This document shows positions 1 to 6,302 of a stretch of DNA of 64,000 bases, piece by piece. How positions within the stretch are numbered: the first letter of the stretch is position 1; the number at the start of each line of letters is the position of its first letter. The position numbers and the translations under genes are program-made. Below the pieces are notes generated by a model. It was not told the origin of the DNA. It did not search any database and saw only the letters and a program-made list of their open reading frames with translations. The DNA lies in contig NZ_CP031417.1 in NCBI RefSeq assembly GCF_003367395.1, positions 4,340,001-4,404,000 on the forward strand, read 5' to 3'. This DNA is from Pseudolabrys taiwanensis (GTDB taxonomy: Bacteria > Pseudomonadota > Alphaproteobacteria > Rhizobiales > Xanthobacteraceae).

Positions 1-111
1 GTGGCCAAGCTCGCGGCCTTCAAGGAAGCCGACAAGGCCGGCAACCAGGACGAGCTGAAGAAGTTGATCGGCGAGTTCGCGGCCGCCGCGTCGCAGACCC
101 CGACCAACTAA
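1..111 (+). CDS. C-terminal end of a probable phosphonate ABC transporter binding protein (PhnD-like), partial
   Basis: An open frame enters from the left edge and ends at a TAA at 109-111, giving a 36-residue charged, helical tail. It precedes a PhnE-type permease by about 100 bases, the position where phnD sits in phnCDE operons, and PhnD proteins end in a similar Lys/Glu-rich helix. The identity is inferred mainly from context, because the diagnostic part of the protein lies outside the window. If right, it is the periplasmic binding protein of the same importer as the next gene. Confidence 0.5.
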   Translation: MAKLAAFKEADKAGNQDELKKLIGEFAAAASQTPTN

Positions 112-121
112 CTTCATCGCA

Positions 122-155
122 GGGCGCCGGAGCGAAACGTTCCGGCGCCCTTATT
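122..155 (+). terminator. Hairpin after the phnD-like gene
   Basis: A 10-bp perfect stem (gggcgccgga, 122-131; tccggcgccc, 141-150) with a 9-nt loop is followed by TTATT. It lies between the phnD-like stop and phnE. It may be an attenuating terminator that lowers permease expression relative to the binding protein, as is common in ABC operons. Confidence 0.6.
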
Positions 156-214
156 GCATTTGGGCCGTTCCGGGTCCGCGCCTTCGATGCGTTCCGGAAG
201 GACGGATAAAGAAG

Positions 215-1039
215 ATGACCGATATCGCCACGCCGACCGAGCGTTCTGCCACGTCGCAGACACACATCCCGCAGCAGCCGTTGTCGCGCCGGCTGCGGAC
301 GTGGTTCGTCTGGCTCGTCGTCATCGGCCTTCTGGCGTGGAGCTGGAATCCGGCGGAGATGTTCCGCGTCACGGCACTGTTCACCGACTGGCGCAACATG
401 GCGGAGTTCGGCAGCGCCTTTCTGCATCCGAACTTCCACGACTGGGACCACTATCTCTCCGACATGCTGGTGACGATCCAGATCGCCATCTGGGGCACCG
501 CGCTCGCCGTCGTGTTCGGCGTTCCCTTCGCGATTCTGTGCTCGGCCAATGTGTGTCCGCCTTGGATCGTGCAGCCGGTGCGCCGCTTGATGGATGCCTG
601 CCGCGCCATCAACGAGATCGTGTTCGCGCTGATGTTCGTCGTGGCGGTCGGCCTCGGGCCGTTCGCCGGCGTGATGGCGCTGTTCGTGCATAACCTCGGC
701 ATCTTCGCCAAGCTGTTTTCGGAGGCGGTGGAGTCGATCGATCCGCGCCCGGTGGAAGGCATTCGCGTCACCGGCGCGGTGCGCGTGCAGGAGGTGATCT
801 TCGGCGTCATCCCGCAGGTGCTGCCGCTGTGGAGCTCGTTCACGCTCTACCGGTTGGAGACCAATGTCCGCTCGGCCACCACGCTCGGCATCGTCGGCGC
901 CGGCGGCATCGGCCAGACGCTCTATGAGAGCATCCGCAGCTTCCAGTATGCCGAAACGGCGGCGCAGGTGATCATCGTCGTCGTCGCCGTCATTCTCATC
1001 GACCTGGTCAGCGCCCGCATCCGCCGCGCCTTGGTTTGA
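215..1039 (+). CDS. phnE: Phosphonate ABC transporter permease PhnE
   Basis: A 274-residue inner-membrane permease of the PhnE family, forming the channel of a phosphonate or phosphate-ester importer with PhnD (binding) and PhnC (ATPase). A first membrane helix lies at about residues 29-45, with further hydrophobic helices at about 85-110, 133-165 and 245-268. The EAA-type loop that contacts the ATPase is at about 181-205 (EGIRVTGA). The Gly-rich segment GIVGAGGIGQ near 228 is typical of the family. A purine-rich site (aaagaag) just upstream supports the ATG. The gene follows the presumed phnD and ends directly against the convergent caspase gene with no spacer, which marks the end of the transport operon. 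No C-P lyase genes are in the window. Confidence 0.85.
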   Translation: MTDIATPTERSATSQTHIPQQPLSRRLRTWFVWLVVIGLLAWSWNPAEMFRVTALFTDWRNMAEFGSAFLHPNFHDWDHYLSDMLVTIQIAIWGTALAVVFGVPFAILCSANVCPPWIVQPVRRLMDACRAINEIVFALMFVVAVGLGPFAGVMALFVHNLGIFAKLFSEAVESIDPRPVEGIRVTGAVRVQEVIFGVIPQVLPLWSSFTLYRLETNVRSATTLGIVGAGGIGQTLYESIRSFQYAETAAQVIIVVVAVILIDLVSARIRRALV

Positions 1040-1921
1040 TCAGATGGTGAACGGCCGCTGATGGTCATAGGCGAGGTCGAGCTTGCCCACCTTGTAGTGG
1101 TTCGGCGACTGCGTCGGCAGCATCATGCGTTGAATCTTCAAGTGGAAGTCCTCGTAGTCGCCCTGGAACGTGCCGCTGTCCCACACCAGCAATAGCGCCG
1201 CCGTGAATGTGCTGTTGACGGCGCCGTCGAACGATACCTGATTGTCCTGGCAACCGGATATCAGGCGAATGCTGGCTCTCGCCGTTTCTCCATCTTTGCC
1301 GCCAGGGCCGACCTTCGGCATGGGATTGCCGATCTTCTCGTAGAATTCCTTGTTGAGCTGGAGGGTCCGCAACGCCACGTCCGGCGGCACGAACTTCGGG
1401 CCATACACGATCGCCTTCGCGGGCGGCGCGCCGAGTTTCGTAACGTCGCCGACGGCTGCGAGGTTCGAGGGCAGAACGGACTGATAGAACATCATCTTGG
1501 CGACCGTGCCGCTGTGGCAGGAGTCGGATAAAATCAGCACCCGCACGCCATCGGCGAGCGCGCCGTACAGGCGGTAGAGTTCGTCGTCGACGATCTGCCC
1601 ATCGTAGAGGCACCAAGTCTCGTCGAGACCATCGGCCTCGTCGCCATCGAGATCCGGCACTTGGTTGCCGTGGCCGGAATAGGTAACCAGCAGAATGTCG
1701 CCGCCCCGCAAGTCGGTCGCCGCTTTGGTCAGGAGCTCGATCATGGCGGCGCGCGTCGCCTGGTCGCTCAGCCGGAGATTCGTCTGATAGCCTGCCTTCT
1801 CGGCGATCTGCTGCATGCAGCGTGCGTCGTTCTCGCAGGCGTTCAGGCGTCCTTCCCAGCCGGCATAATGAGCCGGGTCGAGGTGATTAAGTCCGAAATG
1901 GATCGACATGCCCTTGGCCAT
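1040..1921 (-). CDS. Caspase-like (peptidase C14, orthocaspase-type) cysteine peptidase
   Basis: A 293-residue protein with the p20-type caspase fold. The catalytic His lies in YSGHG (His84) and the nucleophile in SDSCHSG (Cys135). An Asp/Glu-rich stretch after the His and ISGCQDNQ near 215 are typical of bacterial metacaspases. There is no signal peptide or membrane helix and no added partner domain, so it should be cytoplasmic. It is the last gene of a five-gene leftward operon encoding three GDL-motif small proteins and a cysteine-rich protein, with a 6-base gap to the upstream stop. Metacaspases cleave after Arg or Lys, so a role as processing peptidase for the small proteins is attractive but inferred. 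An effector or regulatory role is an alternative. An in-frame ATG four codons in is a possible start. Confidence 0.85.
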   Translation of the reverse strand: MAKGMSIHFGLNHLDPAHYAGWEGRLNACENDARCMQQIAEKAGYQTNLRLSDQATRAAMIELLTKAATDLRGGDILLVTYSGHGNQVPDLDGDEADGLDETWCLYDGQIVDDELYRLYGALADGVRVLILSDSCHSGTVAKMMFYQSVLPSNLAAVGDVTKLGAPPAKAIVYGPKFVPPDVALRTLQLNKEFYEKIGNPMPKVGPGGKDGETARASIRLISGCQDNQVSFDGAVNSTFTAALLLVWDSGTFQGDYEDFHLKIQRMMLPTQSPNHYKVGKLDLAYDHQRPFTI

Positions 1922-1927
1922 GCGCGC

Positions 1928-2362
1928 TCACGTTTCCGTTTTTGCCTGTTCGACCAACGCTTCGAGGCGATTGCCGCGTTCAGTGATTACCCAGGGACAG
2001 ATCGCGCAGATGGAATCGCCGTATTCGCCGTGCCACCGACAACCTGGCCGGATCGAGCAGCGCGGCAACGCGACCGCCGCTTCGTTCGCCAGGAGTTCGG
2101 GCCCGCGTTCGTGCAGCACCTTGGCAACGCCACACCGTTCACCGTCCCATTTCTCGCACCCGCGTTTCAGACAGGGCGATGAAAAACGGAAGCGTTGCTC
2201 GGGTGGCCGGCCTTCGTGTGCGGCGGCCACAAATGCTGCGTCGATCTCCAGGCGTTCGGCGATAAAGTCGACGCGGCCCTGTGCGTTGACCAAGCCGAGG
2301 AGGATATTGCCCTCCTCGCAGCGGGAACTCGGACACAGAGCTGGTCCTTTCGCGTCGGCCAT
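1928..2362 (-). CDS. Cysteine-rich protein of unknown function in the GDL cluster
   Basis: A 144-residue protein that I do not recognise. It has nine cysteines (10, 15, 64, 69, 77, 102, 108, 119, 122), arranged as C-x4-C, C-x4-C-x7-C, C-x5-C and a final C-x2-C. Several lie in short contexts such as CLKRGC and ICAICP that suggest Zn or Fe-S binding. There is no signal peptide or membrane segment. The ATG at 2362 follows ggtgg. A GTG three codons upstream (2371) is also possible. It sits between the third GDL-motif gene (upstream) and the caspase gene (6 bases downstream), so it is almost certainly co-transcribed. It could be a metal-binding partner of the maturase, a leader-recognition protein or a redox protein. 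None of these is shown by the sequence alone. Confidence 0.7.
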   Translation of the reverse strand: MADAKGPALCPSSRCEEGNILLGLVNAQGRVDFIAERLEIDAAFVAAAHEGRPPEQRFRFSSPCLKRGCEKWDGERCGVAKVLHERGPELLANEAAVALPRCSIRPGCRWHGEYGDSICAICPWVITERGNRLEALVEQAKTET

Positions 2363-2382
2363 AGTGACCACCGTCTACGCGC

Positions 2383-2832
2383 TCAACGCAGGTTCGGTGG
2401 GTAGGCGACCAAGCCCATGACCGGCGGTGGAAAGAGCGAGCCGATCACCGACGGCCCGAGCTTTGCCTGCGACAGCGGCGTCGCCACCAGATCGCCGCCG
2501 TGATCGATCTTAGCCACTTCCTTCATGACCGCGGCGTGCAAGGCTTGCTCGATCTCGGCCTTCAGCGCATCCGACAGCGATATGCCCTCGATGTGAACGA
2601 CGAAGCGCTCGTCGGCGGCCGGCGGCCCGGCTTTGCTTCCGCCCTGCTTTGTGATTTCGGTTTCGAGTTCTCGCACCGCGGCGATCAGGTCGCCCTGCGC
2701 CGCAACGATCCCACGCGCCGTGTCGCGAAGCGCAATCAGCTCCTCGACCGGCGTCGTTTTCTTGTTGAGCGCATAGGCAATCGCCAGGCCGTAGGCGGCG
2801 ATGTTCGCGCCCGGAATAGCTTTTTCCGTCAT
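2383..2832 (-). CDS. GDL-motif small protein 3 (candidate modified-peptide precursor)
   Basis: A 149-residue protein, third of three tandem paralogues. An N-terminal block (about 13-64) carries YGLAIAYAL and AAQGDL (GDL at 47-49). A hydrophilic linker with Ala, Pro and Gly follows. A second block (about 75-120) runs from ERFVVHIEG to GGDLVATPLS, with a second GDL at 113-115. The C-terminal tail is the most divergent of the three (rich in Pro, Leu and Val, with FPPP). The N-terminal block resembles what I remember as DUF1843, not checked. The ATG at 2832 is preceded by ggggga at good spacing. The conserved leader-like body with a variable tail, next to a radical SAM/SPASM gene, fits a RiPP-type substrate. 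That role is inferred. Confidence 0.75.
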   Translation of the reverse strand: MTEKAIPGANIAAYGLAIAYALNKKTTPVEELIALRDTARGIVAAQGDLIAAVRELETEITKQGGSKAGPPAADERFVVHIEGISLSDALKAEIEQALHAAVMKEVAKIDHGGDLVATPLSQAKLGPSVIGSLFPPPVMGLVAYPPNLR

Positions 2833-2847
2833 CACGCATCCCCCATG

Positions 2848-3291
2848 TTACGTGAGCTGCTTCGAGACGATGGCCCGGCCGGGCGTATGCGCGCCGAAGC
2901 CGGTGCCAAAGGCGGCGATCTTCGACAGCGGCGAAGCCACCATGTCGCCCTTGGTGTCGATCTTGGCGATCTCGGCCATAACGGCCTTCTCGATCGCCGC
3001 CTCGATCTCCTGCTTCACGCCCTCGGGCAATGACACGCCGTCGATTTGCGCGACGAAGCGCTCACCGGCGGGCTCGGGGGCGGCTTTGACGCCGCGCTTG
3101 GCAATTTCGGCTTCGACCGCGCGCAATGCGGACGCCAAGTCGCCTTGTGAATCGATGACCGTCTTGGCTTGATCGCGCAACGAAACGAGATCCTCGATCG
3201 TCGCGTTGCCGTGGGTGAGATTGTGGAGTGCGTTGCCGATAGCGACGCCGTAGAGCGCGATCATGCCGCCTGCATGGGAGGGAATAGCCAT
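2848..3291 (-). CDS. GDL-motif small protein 2 (candidate modified-peptide precursor)
   Basis: A 147-residue paralogue of the genes on both sides. The same two blocks are present: IALYGVAIGNAL to IDSQGDL (GDL at 50-52), then ERFVAQIDGVSLPE to TKGDMVASPLS (GDM at 115-117), and a Gly-rich end with AFGTGFG. The start at 3291 is chosen because aggggg lies 5-6 bases before it. The longer frame starting at 3312 overlaps the neighbour and lacks a ribosome site. Gaps to the neighbouring genes are 13 and 15 bases, so the three copies form one transcript, probably from tandem duplication. There is no signal peptide or membrane helix, although the N-terminus is mildly hydrophobic. The function is unknown, and substrate of the neighbouring maturase is the working idea. 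Confidence 0.75.
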   Translation of the reverse strand: MAIPSHAGGMIALYGVAIGNALHNLTHGNATIEDLVSLRDQAKTVIDSQGDLASALRAVEAEIAKRGVKAAPEPAGERFVAQIDGVSLPEGVKQEIEAAIEKAVMAEIAKIDTKGDMVASPLSKIAAFGTGFGAHTPGRAIVSKQLT

Positions 3292-3304
3292 TGGAGCCCC
3301 CTTT

Positions 3305-3760
3305 CTATCCACGCCTTAGCTCTGGCCGAGCGATCATGCCCGCAGTCGCGCCGCCCAGCGCGCCGCCGAACGACTTGATTTCCGAAAGAGGTGTTATGAC
3401 GAGGTCGCCGCCGGCATCGCTGCGGGCGAGTGCGGTCTTCACGGTTGCATTGATCGCCTGTTCGATCCGCGCCTTGGCGGCCTCGGGGATCGGCAGGCCG
3501 AGAATCTGAACAACGAAGCGTTCACCGGGTGCGGGCTGTGACGGCGCCGCCTTTTCGGAACCTGGTCCTCCGCGCCGTTCGATTTCCTGATCCAGTGACG
3601 TCAACGCCGCGCTGAGATCGCCCTGCGCGTCCAGCAGCGATTTGGCATGCGAACGCAGCGAGACAAGTTCGCTCAACGTGGCTGTGCCACGCGCCAAGGC
3701 GCCGGCAATTGCCTGGCCGTAAGCCAGCATGATTCCGCCTGGAAAACCCTTGTCCGCCAT
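3305..3760 (-). CDS. GDL-motif small protein 1 (candidate modified-peptide precursor)
   Basis: A 151-residue protein, first gene of the leftward operon. Block 1 (12-63) contains LAYGQAIAGAL and DAQGDL (GDL at 47-49). A Pro/Ala/Ser linker follows (65-79). Block 2 (80-131) runs from ERFVVQILGLPIPE to GGDLVITPLSEIKSFGG (GDL at 118-120), and a Gly/Ala-rich tail ends in Arg-rich residues. The ATG at 3760 has a strong site (ggggagg, 6-base spacing). The frame can be extended to 3790, but that start would lie next to the promoter. The Arg residues in the tail would suit a metacaspase-type cut. The gene is divergent from the radical SAM maturase, with 67 bases between the start codons. Confidence 0.75.
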   Translation of the reverse strand: MADKGFPGGIMLAYGQAIAGALARGTATLSELVSLRSHAKSLLDAQGDLSAALTSLDQEIERRGGPGSEKAAPSQPAPGERFVVQILGLPIPEAAKARIEQAINATVKTALARSDAGGDLVITPLSEIKSFGGALGGATAGMIARPELRRG

Positions 3761-3774
3761 TGGACGCCTCCCCG

Positions 3775-3819
3775 TTGCTGTACAACTCAAAGTTAATTAA
3801 ATATATTGATGCTCGTCAA
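3775..3819. promoter_or_regulatory. Overlapping divergent promoters of the GDL cluster
   Basis: The intergenic stretch is the most AT-rich part of the region. Leftward: TTGACG (complement of 3814-3819), 17 bases, then TTAACT (complement of 3791-3796). Rightward: TTGCTG (3775-3780), 17 bases, then TAAATA (3798-3803). Both resemble sigma-70 promoters, and they overlap, so one protein could control both arms. This is a prediction from consensus only. Confidence 0.5.
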
Positions 3820-3827
3820 CCGAGTAA

Positions 3828-5342
3828 ATGGATACCTTTATGGTGGTGGAAGGTGAGCCGGAACGGAGACAGCGGCCCGTTCGATCAATCCCGGACGAGG
3901 GCCTGCCCGAGCCGCAGCCGCGGTACGTCGTTTGGGAAATCACGCTTTCCTGCAATCTCAAGTGCCGCCATTGCGGCTCAAGGGCCGGCGCTCCGCGCCG
4001 ACAGGAACTGTCGACGGCGGAATGCCTGGCGTTGATCGACGAACTCGCGCTTGCCGGCACCAAAGAGGCGGTGCTGATCGGCGGCGAAGCGTATCTGCGG
4101 CAGGATTGGCTCGAGCTCGTCGCCGCCTTTGCGCGTCACGGCATATTGTGCGGCTTGCAAACGGGCGGCCGTGCCCTCACCGAAGCCAAGATCGCGGCCG
4201 CCGCGCGCGCCGGCTTGAAGGCGGTCGGCGTGTCGATCGACGGCTCGCCGGCAACTCACGATGATCTCCGTGGCGTCAAAGGCAGCCACGCGCAGGCCGT
4301 CGCCGCGATCCGGCATTCGCGCCGGCAAGGTCTCATGACGACGGCAAACTCGCAGGTCAATCGTCGCAACGTCGGCGAACTGCGCGACATCTTCGACACC
4401 ATCATCGATGCGGGCGCGAGCGCCTGGCAGGTTCAGCTCACGGTGCCGATGGGAAACGCCGCGGACGATCCGAACCTCATTCTGCAACCTTACGAACTCG
4501 CGACGGTGCTGCCAGAGTTGTTCGCGCTGTTTCGTGAGGGGATCGGTCGTGGCCTGCAGCTCATCCCTGGCAACAACATCGGTTACTTTGGCCCCTATGA
4601 ATCCGCGTGGCGCAGTACGTCAGGACGCGCCGAGTACTATGGCGGTTGCCAAGCCGGACGCGCCGGTCTCGGCATCGAGGCCGATGGTGCAATAAAGGGC
4701 TGCCCCTCGCTGCCGACGGCGCCTTATGCCGGCGGCAACGTGCGCGACAAACCGTTCGGGCAGATCTGGCGCGAAAGCGCCGAGCTCGCCTTCATGCGCG
4801 ATCCGGTTGAAAGCAGCGCCCGCCGCTGGGGCTTCTGCAAGAAGTGCTACTACGGCCCGACCTGCCGCGGCGGCTGCAATTGGACGACCCATGTCGTCAC
4901 CAACAAGCCCGGCAACAATCCGTTCTGCCATTATCGCATCTTGCGGCTGATGGACCGTGGCTGGCGCGAGATCATCGTGCACCGCGAGGCGCCGCCCGAA
5001 GGCGCGCCGTTCGACTTCGGCCGCTTCGACATCATGGTCGAAGACGAACACGGCCAACTGCATGGCCAGGATGTGTTCGATCGCGACGACGTTCAGGATA
5101 TTGCGCCGGGTGCGAATGCCAATCTCGACGCACTGGTCCTCTGTGAGCGCTGCGATCGGTTTCATTATCAGGACGAAGCCGAGTGCCCTCATTGTCGAAG
5201 CTGGTCTGCGGTCGACCGCGCAAACCAGCATCTCGACGAGATCGGCAAGATCCTATCGGCCATCAACGCTTCGCCGGATGCGTCGTCGCGCGTTCTGCCG
5301 GATTCGGTTCAACATGGGAGGAGTGTCAATGAGTGCAAGTGA
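3828..5342 (+). CDS. Radical SAM/SPASM peptide maturase (GDL-motif associated)
   Basis: A 504-residue radical SAM enzyme. The CxxxCxxC motif that binds the SAM-cleaving 4Fe-4S cluster is CNLKCRHC (Cys42, 46, 49), followed by GGEAYL (85-90) and VSIDGS (135-140). A SPASM domain for auxiliary clusters has seven cysteines (274, 292, 337, 340, 346, 350, 367). An added C-terminal part carries a zinc-ribbon-like pair of C-x2-C motifs (439/442, 453/456). SPASM enzymes mostly modify ribosomal peptides, and I recall a family named for association with GDL-motif peptides, not checked here. Three GDL-motif genes lie divergently next door, so they are the likely substrates. An in-frame ATG four codons in (3840) is an alternative start. 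The 3' end overlaps the next gene by 14 bases. Confidence 0.9.
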   Translation: MDTFMVVEGEPERRQRPVRSIPDEGLPEPQPRYVVWEITLSCNLKCRHCGSRAGAPRRQELSTAECLALIDELALAGTKEAVLIGGEAYLRQDWLELVAAFARHGILCGLQTGGRALTEAKIAAAARAGLKAVGVSIDGSPATHDDLRGVKGSHAQAVAAIRHSRRQGLMTTANSQVNRRNVGELRDIFDTIIDAGASAWQVQLTVPMGNAADDPNLILQPYELATVLPELFALFREGIGRGLQLIPGNNIGYFGPYESAWRSTSGRAEYYGGCQAGRAGLGIEADGAIKGCPSLPTAPYAGGNVRDKPFGQIWRESAELAFMRDPVESSARRWGFCKKCYYGPTCRGGCNWTTHVVTNKPGNNPFCHYRILRLMDRGWREIIVHREAPPEGAPFDFGRFDIMVEDEHGQLHGQDVFDRDDVQDIAPGANANLDALVLCERCDRFHYQDEAECPHCRSWSAVDRANQHLDEIGKILSAINASPDASSRVLPDSVQHGRSVNECK

Positions 5343-5787
5343 CGAAGTGAAAGCTGCGCTGATGAACATCCCGGTGTCGTGGCTGCATATGCCGGCTCTC
5401 GCGCTGGTCGAGGGTGGTGCCGCCGGCGCCAAGAAGGAATATGGGCCGAAGATCGCCCCTGCGGTGCTCGCTTTGGGCGCTGCCGCGGCAGGCACCATCG
5501 TCGGCGGCGGACTGCAACTGGCGCACCAGTATCTTCATGACAGCAAGGCCATGCCCACCGACTACGCCGGTATCGACCGCATCGTCTGCACGGCGACCTT
5601 CGCCGAAATCGAGCAGGCGGCCATTCGCATTTACGAGGAAGCGGCGCAGGCAAAAGGCGGCAATACGCTGCAGTCGATTATCGATCAGGCATCCGGTGCC
5701 AAGGTGTTGCCGATTGTTCCAGTCGCGGGAGCCGCCGCCGCGTTTGTCGTGGGCGTCTATGCTGGGGCGGCCGCTGCGCGACCTTGA
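5329..5787 (+). CDS. Small Gly/Ala-rich membrane protein of the GDL cluster
   Basis: A 152-residue protein that I do not recognise. Two hydrophobic Gly/Ala-rich segments, at about 42-64 (LALGAAAAGTIVGGG) and 126-148 (VAGAAAAFVVGVYAG), look like glycine-zipper membrane helices. Between them lies a soluble helical part with TFAEIEQAAIRIYEEAAQ. The ATG at 5329 follows gggaggag at ideal spacing and overlaps the maturase 3' end by 14 bases, so the two are translationally coupled. It could anchor, export or respond to the modified peptide, or be another substrate or a membrane-active effector. There is no signal peptidase site. Confidence 0.75.
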   Translation: MSASDEVKAALMNIPVSWLHMPALALVEGGAAGAKKEYGPKIAPAVLALGAAAAGTIVGGGLQLAHQYLHDSKAMPTDYAGIDRIVCTATFAEIEQAAIRIYEEAAQAKGGNTLQSIIDQASGAKVLPIVPVAGAAAAFVVGVYAGAAAARP

Positions 5788-5805
5788 GATAGAGATGATG
5801 ACACC

Positions 5806-5827
5806 GAGGGCGCGCTCGCGCGCCCTC
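5806..5827. terminator. Hairpin between convergent genes
   Basis: A 10-bp perfect stem (gagggcgcgc, 5806-5815; gcgcgccctc, 5818-5827) with a 2-base centre lies between two converging stop codons. No clear T-run follows on either strand, so it may be a weak bidirectional terminator. Confidence 0.4.
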
Positions 5828-5862
5828 AGCTGTTTCGCTACGGGCGCTTCGTGGCGACCCGA

Positions 5863-6123
5863 TCAGAAGCGGATGCCGACCGAGACCCCGACGCGTGCCT
5901 CACCATGCGAGCCGGCCTCGGCGTAGACCCTGACCTCGCCGTTGACGCTCTTTGGCTTGGGGCCGCTCGTGGCATGAGCGGCGTTCGCCTTCAGGTCCTC
6001 GATAACTCCATTGAAAGCGCTGCCATCGATGAGGGCGTGCAGCTTTTTCCGAAGCTCATCGAGCTTTTCGGGGTCGCATTCGGGCAGCGAAAGCGTGCAT
6101 TCAAAGTTGTTGTAAACGGCCAT
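5863..6123 (-). CDS. Small hypothetical protein, 86 aa
   Basis: I do not recognise this protein. The N-terminal part has two cysteines (FECTL, PECDPEKL) and an amphipathic helix (KLDELRKKLHALI). The C-terminal part (about 58-86) alternates Val, Arg and Gly residues and looks like two beta strands ending in VGIRF. A good ribosome site (gaggat, 5 bases before the ATG) supports it as a real gene. It converges on the membrane-protein gene of the GDL cluster and is transcribed towards it, so membership of the cluster is possible but unproven. Confidence 0.55.
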   Translation of the reverse strand: MAVYNNFECTLSLPECDPEKLDELRKKLHALIDGSAFNGVIEDLKANAAHATSGPKPKSVNGEVRVYAEAGSHGEARVGVSVGIRF

Positions 6124-6302
6124 GAGATCCTCGCTCGGGTTGCGTTGCGACGGAATGGTGACCTGCTACGTTTACGTGTCATTCAACTAAATACAACTAA
6201 ACATTGTGAAGTGCATTTGTTGCGGAGGCGCGTGATTTCTCGCACAACAGACCGTGCGCCCTTGCCGGGGCGGCGCCATGGGGTCGTTTTTCGGGGGCCG
6301 CT

